In this document: positions 22,858 to 32,862 of the stretch, piece by piece
How positions within the stretch are numbered: the stretch's first letter is position 1
How the letters are laid out: the number at the start of each line of letters is the position of its first letter
Assembly (NCBI GenBank): GCA_018287875.1
Contig: JAGVVL010000013.1
Span: 3,286,001-3,350,000, forward strand
Source: Nigrospora sphaerica
Lineage: Eukaryota; Ascomycota; Sordariomycetes; Amphisphaeriales; Apiosporaceae
Reading direction: 5' to 3'
Length of the DNA: 64,000 nt
Notes under the pieces: model-generated
The model's database searches: none
The model's input: the letters and a program-made list of their open reading frames with translations, nothing else
Told to the model about the DNA's origin: nothing
Program-made: the position numbers and the translations under genes

Positions 22858-24459
22858 TCATTCGCGGACCTCGCCCTCGTCCGCGTCGCTACCTGTACGC
22901 TGACGTTTTTGCTCCTCTATCTCTTCGGGCAACGATTCGTGCGCCTTCCTCTTAGAAGCAGGACTGAGAAGACTGTCTCCGTTCTCGTTAGTCGCGTTTT
23001 GCGTCGAGTTGTGGGTGGCCGGGATGTTTGCGGCCTCCTTCAGCGCCGCGTCCGAATCGCCCGGCGCCATCTGCGATGCCTCCTCGGCCGCCGCCACTTC
23101 TACGGCATCGCGGTCCTTCATGACGACGTCGTTCGTGCCGTCGGCGGTGCCGTTGGCCTTGGGTCCGGGGCTCTGCATGTTGTGGTCCGTCCTGGGGGTC
23201 GCGTTTGTGCTCGAGCCCTCGCCGCTCTTGCGCGTAGCCTCCAGGCTGAATTCGGGGCTGCCCTGGTAGGGGTTGTCCTGCTTCCGTAGAGGGTTCTCCT
23301 TGTAGAACTCGTTCAGCACCGCAATAGCCTGGAGGATGCGATCCGTGTTGCCCTCCAGCGCCTCGTACCAGGCCATGCCGTCGACATCCTCAATACGCTC
23401 GCCGGTGAAGTTGCTCGAGAAGAACAAGCTGGCAACGGCGATGTCGCGGGACTCCATTATCAGGGGCAGCGAGGTCAAGCAGGCGTCGTTACAGAAAGCC
23501 CAAGCGGCGTGTCGGAGGAGTTTGTTGTGGATACAGTCGATGCGCTCCAGCATCTTGTAGAGTTGGCTGTACGGGTGGTAGACGATCAGGTCGAACGTTA
23601 GGGCCTCGAGCATGACTTCCTCGTACATCAAGATGCTGTCCCGCCATCGCCAGTATTCCTTGGATTGCTCGTCAATAATGAGTTTGGCGTTCTTCTGGGC
23701 TACTTTAGCCACGGCGATGATGATGTTCTTCGTCTTGGTGCAGTTTTCTTCCGTCTTGTTGGCCAGAAAGAGAGCGGTGGCGGCGATGTTCTGGCAGAGG
23801 GATGTCAGCCGAGCCACCAGGAGAAAGAACAGGTCAAGAGTGCCACGGCAATCCCGTGGGCTCCGTCACCGGCACCGGCACCGACGGACGTGGTCCAGTG
23901 CCGGCGCCGCGAGGGCCACGGCCAAGGGCCACGGCGGGCGCAAACTCACGTAATGGTGGATGCCCAGCTTCTCGTCCATGCTGAAGCGCATGTAGAAGCG
24001 GTGGAAGAAAACCCCAGCGACGTAGAGCGTGGTCTGCGGCAGCTCCAGCAGGATGCCGGCCTGGTAAATGAAATTGACGCCCTTAGCGCGGCGCAGGCGC
24101 TCCTCGACCGGGCTCACGCCGTCGATGATGCTCGGGCAGCTGGCGACCTCATCGCGGGTGAACAGCCACTGGTTCGCCATGGGGACGGGAGGCCTGGCGG
24201 TGGTCGTCGGGGCAGGAGAGGGTTGCGCGCCACTGTGACGCGACTGCGGGCGCGAGGACTCGTTGCGCTCGCGGTAGGGGGCATGAGAGGGCGGCGGCGT
24301 GGGGACGGCGGGGGGCACGTCGCGAGGTCGTCGCGAGGGCGAGCGCGAGGGTCGGGCGCCGTTCGGAGGAGGCGGCGGCTGCTGTTGTGGTTGCTGTTGT
24401 CGGGAGGGCGGTAGGCAGCCTTCACGTGCGGGTGGGCGATATCTGTCGATGCTCGCCAT
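22858..24459 (-). CDS. Transcription-type cyclin (cyclin K/T, Pch1-like)
   Basis: Regulatory subunit for a CDK that phosphorylates the RNA polymerase II tail (Cdk9 or Cdk12 class). Two exons (24459-23950, 23790-22858), joined with a GTGAGT donor, CTGAC branch and CCAG acceptor, give 480 residues. The first 93 residues are a Pro/Gln/Arg/Ser-rich tail. The first cyclin box runs from WLFTRDEV through RRAKGVNFIYQAG and VFFHRFYMRFSM to IAATALFLANKTEE. The second includes EALTFDLIVYHPY and ACLTSLPLIMESRDIAVASL. The C-terminus is long, acidic and disordered, with a likely nuclear signal SKRKAHE and KRQR. The pattern fits the cyclin K, T and Pch1 group better than cyclin C or H. Which CDK it serves is not decided. 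Confidence 0.88.
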
Positions 24460-25909
24460 GGCCGATCTCAGATGGTTAAAGCCGTCGGTAGGTGGCCTGG
24501 TGCCTTCCTTGGACCCCGGTACCTAGGCCTAGATTGCTTTTTTTGAGTTCGCCAGCCCGACGGCAATCGTGGCGGAGGCCGAGAGAGGCAAGGCGGCTGC
24601 GATTTCCGAGGGGCGTTTGTGTGGGATAGATGGGAGAGCGTGAATGTAGCTAGTGGCCGGGTGGGAGGTACACGGGAGGCGGAGAGACGGAAAAGCGTCA
24701 ATCGAGGGAGAGAGAGGTAGATGGATGGGACGCTCGAGTGGCCCGGCTCGTTTCCCCCCAGGTCGTGCGAAGTTTTCAGCAATGCTCGTCCCAAGACGGG
24801 TTACCAGCGTCCAACCAAAACAAGCGCAGCGACGCGTGCGGTTGCCATGACACGAAAGCAGCCGGAAGGAAAGGCAGACGGAGGGCGGCCTTTCAGAGAG
24901 TTCAGAGGAAGCCAACGTGTGATCCAGCGGGCGCAAGAAATATCATGCAATGCCGTTCCTCGCAAGCAGGCGAGGCAAGCAGTCAATCAAGCAGGCGAGG
25001 CCAACCTTGGCGGCTACTAATGTATTCCACAGACCCGCCACCACCGCCCGGGGCAACGGATCTTCCACGGCACTGACTGGTTGACGAGCTGTTCGGATCC
25101 ATAGAAAGCATAAGGTGGATGAGAGGGACCTCGTCGATGGGGACGAGCTTGGGACAGGCTGAGGAATTATTAGATGAGGCGTGTAAGAGGTACCTAATGA
25201 GGTACATGACATATAAAAGCACAGTACAGAGTAGCTCGACTAGGCGGAGCCCTTGCCGGCGGTACGTTGGGGTGTGGGGTCCACATGTCGTGGCCACGGT
25301 GCAGGCCTAAAGACATTTCAGTAGCAGCCCTCAGGTAAAAAAGTCGGATTGCCCACGGCGGTACATGCTATGCACCTTGGGGATCCCTGTGAGATCGCAA
25401 ACCTCTAGTCAGCGAGGCGAATATCGAACACTAATAAACACCCGTCGAGCCGAGCCCGTGACAGAAGCCGCCACAATCATCATCGCGCCGGCCGAGGAAA
25501 CTTGTAAGTTAGGAACGTAGGTACCGCCGGCTCGCCTAGCCCGCACCAGCGCCTGCTCTCCCGCTATGGATGTTCGTCTGTAGCCATCCGTGGGGCAAAA
25601 ACACTGGATAAGATTTTGGGGTGGCACAACACCAAGTCGCATAGAATTTCAGTCAGTCAGCTGTAGTCATGTCGGTAGGAGTGGCCCCAGGTGGGAGCCC
25701 GCATAGCCGAGCAGAGCCTTGAAGGGCTGTCCGCTCGAGGGGCACACCAATGGCAGTACCTTCTTAAAGCATATAGGACACCAATCGCGCACGTCACCAA
25801 CAATCGACTGCGGGAATGGTTTCTGTGTGGTTCCTTATACGTAGTATCGGGGGGGTATCTCATTATTCCCTACCTGTCGGGCGTCGCCGAGGCTATGGCT
25901 GCAGGACCC
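24460..25909. other. Intergenic region
   Basis: About 1.45 kb between the cyclin start and the Prp4 stop, both on the minus strand. The first few hundred bases upstream of the cyclin are purine-rich on the plus strand, so the cyclin leader is CT-rich. No further gene is recognised. Confidence 0.5.
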
Positions 25910-27541
25910 TCAGAGGACCGCGTTGTCGTCCCGGCCCCAGAGCTTCACGGTTCGATCGTGACCTCCGCTGACAATCCACTTGCCGTCTCGACTCACGTCC
26001 ACGCTGGACACGGGGCTCGTGTGGCCGTTCAGCGTCTGAATCAGGGTCCAGTCGTCGGCCGAGAAGATCTTGACCGTCTTGTCAAACCCGCTTGACACCA
26101 GGAACGTGCTAGATTTCCTCGGGAGCCGGTTGCCCTGCTCGTCCACCCCCGGTTCCCCGCTGCCCTCGAGGGGGTCGTCCAGGCCCTTGTACCACCGCAG
26201 GTCCGACACGGCGCTCTTGTGGGCGCCGATGCCTCCGGTCCTCTGCACCTTGCGCACATCCCAGCATTTGATCCACCCGTCGGCCGAGCCGGTGAGAACG
26301 CGGTGCCCGTCGGAGCTCCAGTCCAGGCCGTGGATCGGCTTAGTGTGCCCGTCCATGTGCCCGTCGAGGATCATGACGGTCCGCCCTGACCGTACATCCC
26401 ATATCCTCCCGATGTGATCCAACCCGGCGCTGGCCAACAGCGAGCCGTCCGTGTTGAAGCTGACGGCAAAAACACCCCGCGAGTGACCTTCCTGGAGTAG
26501 TAGTTCGGTCGTCGTCTCGACATCCCACAGCCGCCACGATGTGTCTTCGCTTGCCGTCGCCAGATAGCGCCCGGAGGGGTGGAACTCGGTTCGGCAGACC
26601 CGGGCACTGTGCCCTTGCAGCGTCGACAACGGCGTGTCCTGCTCCAGACTCCACAAGTTGACGTGGCCTTCGGCGCCGCCCGAGGCCAGGTTAACAGAGC
26701 CTGGGCTGACGCCCCTTTCCGGCAGCGTTGCCCCCGGAAACCAGCTGATGCCGCCGATCCTATCCGTGTGGCCTCTCCATGTCGTCTTTTCCTCCATGCT
26801 TGGGATCTCAATCAGCTTGATGGAGCCGCCCCAGTTGCCCGCGGCGACCATTTCTCCGTTGGGTGATATCCGCGTCATGCTCACGTTCCGGTCGCCGGCC
26901 GTCTGGCTTCCCTGCAGCTCGAAGGCCTGTAGGCGCTCCTTGATCTGCTTGCGGAACTTGACGTGGGCGCGCAACGGGATTCCGCTGTCTTCCTTGAGGG
27001 CCGCGACGCGCCGTTTCGCCCGCGGCAACGAGTAGGCAGCCATATTCTGGCGCGCTTGCAGCAGCTCGTCGCTGCCCTGTGTGTAGAACTCCTCTTCCTG
27101 CTCGTCCTCGTCCTCGTCGGCAGCGGCATCGGCGTCCTCCATTTCGACGTCGGCAGACTCACCGCCGGCCGCGGCCTGCTCGGCCTGCACCGTCAGGAGC
27201 TCGCGGAGTCGGTCGCGCCGGTCGGCCGGGCCCTCGCCGAAAAGCGTGATGGGCTCACCGAGCTCCCGGAGCCTTGCGCGAACGCGGCCATCGTCGGTGG
27301 GCACGGCAATGGTGGCGGCGCGTCGCTTGCGCTCGAACTGGGACAGGAGGGCCGAGGCCTTCTCGGGGGCGATGCCGGCGCCGGCCGAGGGGATATCGTA
27401 GTCGTTGTCGGTGGGCAGATCCTCGAGGTTGATGCCGCGGTCCTTGGGACATGTTAGCCGTGCGCCGGTGAATGTGTCAAGGCGGCGTAGCTTTACCTCT
27501 TGCACCTCCTCCACGTACGCCTGCCGCGACGGGTGCATCAT
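25910..27541 (-). CDS. PRP4: U4/U6 snRNP protein Prp4 (WD40)
   Basis: Core component of the U4/U6 and tri-snRNP, needed for pre-mRNA splicing in the nucleus. The open frame codes for 543 residues. Domains: the SFM (splicing factor motif) region, seen as [23 protein letters not shown] (about 104-126); an acidic linker [17 protein letters not shown]; then seven WD40 repeats from about residue 215 to the end, with WD or equivalent ends (KLIEI, NLWSL, RLWDV, RIWDV, KCWDV, KIFSA, KLWGR). A 54-base in-frame stretch at 27496-27443 has a GTAAAG donor, GCTAAC branch and CAAG acceptor. It is probably an intron, which gives [14 protein letters not shown] joined to DRGINLEDL and a 525-residue protein. 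The family start is MHPSR, so the second Met (27538) may be used. Confidence 0.95.
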   Translation of the reverse strand: MMHPSRQAYVEEVQEVKLRRLDTFTGARLTCPKDRGINLEDLPTDNDYDIPSAGAGIAPEKASALLSQFERKRRAATIAVPTDDGRVRARLRELGEPITLFGEGPADRRDRLRELLTVQAEQAAAGGESADVEMEDADAAADEDEDEQEEEFYTQGSDELLQARQNMAAYSLPRAKRRVAALKEDSGIPLRAHVKFRKQIKERLQAFELQGSQTAGDRNVSMTRISPNGEMVAAGNWGGSIKLIEIPSMEEKTTWRGHTDRIGGISWFPGATLPERGVSPGSVNLASGGAEGHVNLWSLEQDTPLSTLQGHSARVCRTEFHPSGRYLATASEDTSWRLWDVETTTELLLQEGHSRGVFAVSFNTDGSLLASAGLDHIGRIWDVRSGRTVMILDGHMDGHTKPIHGLDWSSDGHRVLTGSADGWIKCWDVRKVQRTGGIGAHKSAVSDLRWYKGLDDPLEGSGEPGVDEQGNRLPRKSSTFLVSSGFDKTVKIFSADDWTLIQTLNGHTSPVSSVDVSRDGKWIVSGGHDRTVKLWGRDDNAVL

Positions 27542-28123
27542 CTTGGGCCGGCGGGGGGTCTGAATAACCGAAGATGGGATATACGGCCGTGGAATTGCTG
27601 TCTACCAAGGATACGACCGGGTAGAAGGGCTGGCTTGTGATGGGACCGCGGCGATACAGCGTATGCGAAACGAAGTAACGCGACCAAAGATTTGCTGCAG
27701 GCGAGCTAGAGAGGTACTTACTTGCCTGCTTAGGTACAGTAGTAGTAGGTTCCATAAAGTCATTCGAGGATCCGTTTAAAGCTTTGGTGGGGCAGTGGCT
27801 GTCTGCCGCTTTACCTGCGTCGGTCCTCCACCAAAGGTCCCAGTCAGTACCTCTGAGCCTCCTCAACTACCAACTGCTTCCTATGAGTCACGACGAGCAA
27901 CAGCCGGAAAGACGGCGATTTGAGGTACCTGAGTTTAGTCTAGTGGTATGTGTGCCGACGTTGGGTCATATGCATACTATAAGTCCAAAGACTGGGAAAC
28001 GCAAGCAGTTGTCGGTGGCATGTACGGGTTTGTTATATTCGGAATCGTCCAACTCGAGTGCCTGTGCCCTGGCGAATGCGAGATACGTACGAGCGCAACT
28101 CGGACAACGTCCCAACGGTTGCT
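27542..28123. other. Intergenic region
   Basis: About 580 bases between the alpha-galactosidase stop and the Prp4 start, both on the minus strand. It must hold the Prp4 promoter. No coding frame is recognised. Confidence 0.5.
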
Positions 28124-29977
28124 CTACTCGAAAATTTCGAAGCCAACCAGGTCCGGAGCGATCGAGTCGGTCGATGCGCCAAACACCACATCGTTCTCGC
28201 CCTCTTTGAACCCATCGACCTCGACCGTGAGGCGTCCCGTCTCAAACCAGTTGCCACCAGAGATTGGGAACGCCCATCTCTTGGCTTCGCCGCCGTTGAC
28301 ACTGATGGTCATGTTGCGCGTGTTGGATCCCCAGTTCCAAGCCGTGCCGAGTGCCACTTCGTAGTTGATAAAGTCCACGCCGAGCAGTTTGGCGCCGGCA
28401 CGGGAGGCCTGAACACCGCTGAAGCTTACACTCGCCTCGCCCTCGAGGTCAACGACCTTGCTGTTGGCAGGAAGGCATTCCTTCTCGCCACAGCTCTGCA
28501 GCTTCGCGGCGCCCCCGACTACTGCGTCCTTTACCGAGTGGTAAGAAACCGACGTGGGCGCCGTGGCGTTAACGATGTTGGAGAGAACGAGTAGCTTCAG
28601 CTCGTGGCCTGCCAGCTCCATGGTCTGCAAACCGCTGAGCTGCCCCAGGTCTTTGGCGGCCCAGACGTCGCGAGCGTCTGCCGAGGCGACCCCGGCGGCG
28701 GCGAGATCGACCTTGACCGTTTGCGAGTCGTTGCGCCAGTTGGCGACGCCCAGCACAAGGCGCGAATCCGAAAGCTCGCCAGCCCAAACGTCCCATTCTT
28801 CCTCAGTGTACCTTCGAACAAGCTGCGCCTGCTTGCCCAAGGGGTCCTGGTTGATCGCAATGACCTCGGCATTGGATAGAATGGCGAGAGATGACTGCCC
28901 GGTCAATTTCGGGTCGACGGGCCCTCCCAGCATCAAGGGCGACTTGTTGATGGCCCACATGCCGAAGTGGAAGCGCTCCTCATCGTCAGACAGAGCACCC
29001 AGGCCCACGCTGGCTCAGGTTAGTACGCGGTCGCGTAGCGGGACAAATGGCGCGGCACTCACATCAACATGTCCATGTCTGCATAGGCACCAACAGTGGT
29101 GTGTCTGTAAAACGGCACGACCTGGTTGGTGATGCGCCAGATGCTGCGCCATCCATTGTAGATGTCGTTGCTGATCCGGTACGCGTTGCTGATGGCACTA
29201 CCCCTGGGAGCAGGTGTCAGCATCAATGCCTCGTGCCCTGATTTGGTCGAAATGTCTTACCATGTGCCAAGATCGTAGCCCACGCCCCATTGACAAACAA
29301 AGTAGGCAATGTCGCGATCCAGGGACTCCAAGACGTCGGCCATCTTTTGGAAACGAGTTGGCGAGATGGCCTCCTCAGAGTGGTAGTCCACCATGGTCGT
29401 ATCGTTGATGGGGTAGCAATTATCGTACCTATGCCAACGGTCAGCATCGGTCTACACCTTACAAGGACATTAATGTACTTCAACGTATCGCCACCCCATT
29501 CCTCAAAGGCCTGGGCATCTTGCTCCTCGTAACCTGGTCGTCGTCAGCGCAAGTCTCCCAACCGTTCTCCCACAGGAGCTACGACGCACCGAGGCTCGCG
29601 GGCAACACATTGCTCCCGCACTGCTTATACCCCGCCCCCGAGTACAGGCCAAAGTCCAGGCCCAGTGCGTGAATGAAGTCTCCAAGGGCCTTGCCGCCAC
29701 TGGGGAAGACTGTCTCATTCCACTGCATGCGGCCCTGCTCGTCCCGCTCCTCCGAGTTCCAGCCGCAGTCCGTAGTGACGATCTTGTAGCCGAGGTCCGC
29801 CAGTCCGGTGTCGACGAGAGCCTGCGCGTTGGTCTGGATGTCCGTCTCATTGACGTTACAGCCGTAGTAGTTGTACGAGTTCCAGCCCATCGGCGGCGTT
29901 TGGTAGCGGAAGTTCTTGGCCTGGCCGACATGGCCCAGGGCAAGGAGCACAGCGGCAGTCAAGGGGAAGGCGGCCAT
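28124..29977 (-). CDS. GH27 alpha-galactosidase, secreted
   Basis: Extracellular enzyme that removes alpha-1,6-linked galactose from galactomannans and raffinose-family sugars. Five exons join in phase: 29977-29590, 29533-29479, 29428-29261, 29203-29063 and 29009-28124, giving 545 residues. Residues 1-20 are a signal peptide. GH27 motifs: TPPMGWNSYNYYGC, VTTDCGWNSEERDEQGR, GLDFGLYSGAGYKQCG, and KYDNCY with the nucleophile Asp150. RISND follows, with Asp217 in the place of the acid/base residue, then ADMDML and GMWAINKSPLMLG. After the barrel comes a beta-sandwich and a further domain of about 140 residues ending VGFEIFE, carbohydrate-binding-like (CBM35-like at a guess). Several N-glycosylation sites are present. 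The short exons 2-4 are typical of fungal members. Confidence 0.95.
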
Positions 29978-31319
29978 GGTAGCAACAATATACGAGACTG
30001 GCTAGCCTCTATATGTTTGGGTAGGTTGGTCAATCTGCCTATCCTGGTAGATCCCCTGGCGTTTACGAGCATGCTTCATGGCCAACGCTTCTTATAAGAC
30101 CCCGAGTGTGTACAAGCAAGCCAGGGAGGACCACCCTCGCCGTCATCGCTCGCCACCGCGGCACATTTCGGTTTTCCAACCCCGAGTGTCTATGTTACAT
30201 TCTGGAGTGATTTTACCGTCTTGGACGTGCATTTCGTGGCCTTGGAAGCCGGGGGGACCAACCGCTGTTTTGTTCTGGACCTTTGCGTTTGCGGGGAAAG
30301 TCGTTGCCCCATCTCCCCCAGATTTGGAGTCATAAGCGGCCCTATGAGAAGGCATTCCGCCGAATTTGTATTCCTGGTTGGTTGAGCATCCACGTGCACG
30401 CTGGTCCTTCCAGCCCGAGTCCCGACGTGGTAGTGCCTCGGGTCACTCCAGAATTGACGGCAATGGTAGGTTGCCGCTGCAACGATGTGGCACTCCGGCT
30501 TAGCTGAATGGTTGATGCTCCAGGGGAAAGGGATGCGGGAGTAAGCAGTCCTCTGCAGAGTATTCCGCCTACTCCGCCCTCAAGGAGCAGGTGGTGCGAT
30601 GCGCTCGGCGAAAACTGGGCGCCATTTGGTTATTGAACCAAGGACCGATGTACACATCTTGTGTTGGTACCCTCTCATCACATCGAGCACAGGATGTATG
30701 GATGTCGGGTGCTGGTATACAGGACCCGTGGGGCCGCCGTCAAAGGCAGACCACGTCTGATGAAATGACGCGTGCCAGATAATCTAGACGGAAGCAAGCT
30801 GAACAACCAACTCGATGTTTGAGTTTGGTCTTGTGAAGCCACTGACCTCGAGGGCTCTGAACAAGTGTCAGCAATGGCCTTTGAGATTACGTACTGCTTT
30901 ATGAAAACGTTGATGCAGCAGGACACCTGGTCTTGGTGCTGCCAGCCGAAAACCGGGTTCGCCACCACGAATGGTGAACTTTCCCGTCGAGTGCTTGAAA
31001 AAACATCACTGCGGCTCGCCGGCCCGTCAAACATGCATAAATACGCCGTCCCGTTCTGGCAGGCCGAAACCCGTGCGGGGAAAGGTGACTCCGCACGATG
31101 ATGATGACCGCTCTTTACTAAGCGCAAGGGCTTGAGACGGGGTTCAGGCGGTTGCAGTTCTACGGTCGGTCTTTGGTTAGAATTGTCTTGGAAAACGAAC
31201 TTGATTCCCATATTTACTGACAATTTCTGAGAACCCTGAGGGATTTATGTTGGATCCCGACTCTTGTATCATACACAACCTGCCTCTAGCCGCTATCTGT
31301 GACGCCAGACATACACACC
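29978..31319. other. Intergenic region between divergent genes
   Basis: About 1.3 kb upstream of both the alpha-galactosidase (-) and the GFA-type gene (+), so it should contain two promoters. A TTATAAGA element near 30090 could serve the galactosidase. The 181-residue frame on the minus strand at 30678-31223 has no recognisable motif and is not called. Confidence 0.5.
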
Positions 31320-31945
31320 ATGGCACTTTCCGGCAGCTGCATGTGCGGGGGGATCAAGTACCAGAGTACCAGTAAGTGACGCACCGCATGCGGAAGCGGA
31401 CGGTCTTTCTGAGGGAATACGCGGGGAGGAGCGTCTTCTAACGTGCGCCCAGGCGAACCGCAAACCACAGCCCTATGCCATTGTCTTGATTGTCAAAAGG
31501 TACAAGCCAGATCCCGGGTCCGAACCACAGCAACTTACATACGGAGCAGTGGACCGGCGGTGCCTTTACCTCCAACGCCGTAGTGCCCGAAGACTCTTTC
31601 AAGGTTGTTCGAGGTAAGAGACACATCGTCCCGACCCAGAAGACAAAGAAAGAAATCCACTAACGTCTTCCTCCCCTACCCCATCAAGGCGAACCCAAGT
31701 TCTATGACGTAAAGGGAGAGTCGGGCAAGAACAACCGCCACTATTTCTGCGGCACCTGCGGCTCCAGCTTGTACACCAAGCTGGATATCATGCCCGGTGT
31801 CATTATCATCAAGGCCGGCGGTCTGGATGAGGGCAGAGCCAGCCTGGGCAACAAGGTCGACGCAGAATTTTACACCAAAGACAGAGTTGGTTACCTGGCT
31901 TCTGTAAGCGGGGCCAAGCAAGAAACTCGTCTCGGCATGGATTGA
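31320..31945 (+). CDS. GFA/CENP-V fold zinc protein
   Basis: Small protein of the glutathione-dependent formaldehyde-activating (GFA)/CENP-V family. Four exons join in phase: 31320-31371, 31453-31499, 31550-31613 and 31689-31945, giving 139 residues. The zinc-binding cysteines are all there: SCMCGG (residues 7 and 9), CHCLDCQK (about 26-31) and CGTCGS (about 77-80), with the usual KWTGGAF and RHYF-type pattern (NRHYFCG). Splice sites are GTAAGT, GTACAA and GTAAGA donors with CAG, CAG and AAG acceptors. Fungi carry many such proteins, and most are not shown to act on glutathione or formaldehyde, so the substrate is open. The ATG lies in a good context (CACCATGG). Confidence 0.9.
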
Positions 31946-32862
31946 GGGGAGAGCCAAAGGGCGACTTTTTGAGGATGTAACCCGTCTATCCACTTGAGTT
32001 GCATCCTTGGGCAGTCTTTAGCCTCTGGTGTCCCTAGAAATTTGAATTACTAGGGAATAAAAGAATATAGGGACTCTAGTTTCCCTACTCCACACAAGGC
32101 TCATGTCAGGGGCAGAGCCACGGAATCCCGGTCTTCCCCTTCGCACTCACTGGTTCAGGGTAAACACCAACCACAGGATAAGAAAAACATCCAAAAAAGA
32201 ACAAATCCAGAATGGGCATATATAGCTTGGGCAAGTGAATTGTCGCCCGACTAATGGTCAAATGTATAATCGACCACTAGGCATCTTGCTTGACATTTCC
32301 TCAGACCTTCTCTTTCTGGTCAACGGAACCAATGGAGAGGCGTTACGCCAGCCTCATGACTTTCACTATACCCAAATACCAATACCTTCGAGTTCATGCA
32401 TATGCATCTCGCAGCACTCGTTTGGATCATGGACACTGACGCTACACTGGAGGGTTGTGACGATCGAGATGGTCCCGGAGCGCCGACGCGGGGATGAGCA
32501 CTCGTGAGACAACAAGACTCTAAGGGGGCCTACCACGGCAGTATCCCCCCGGAAACGGAGAAAGGGAAATCTATGTCGAAAACAGAGGTGAAATTGTGAT
32601 TCCGAATGCAGCCGCTCGGTTGATGTTCTCCCTTTGTCTGCTAGTGTTGGCATTTCGCCCAGGCATCATGACAATGGGCATCCAGGAGCACCTGCACCAA
32701 AGCATTTCTCGAGTACGACAAAGGCGGAAATTTAACCAAAGGCTCGAAACGCCCGAGGTCATGACCAGTTAGCGACTCTGACATTGCGATAACTTGAATT
32801 CGGACAGAAACGACAACACGCGACAAATCCACGACCTGCCAAAAGAATCAGTATCGGTCACC
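31946..32862. other. Intergenic region
   Basis: About 920 bases between the GFA-type stop and the kinase start. It includes the likely promoter of the kinase. No frame or repeat is recognised. Confidence 0.5.
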
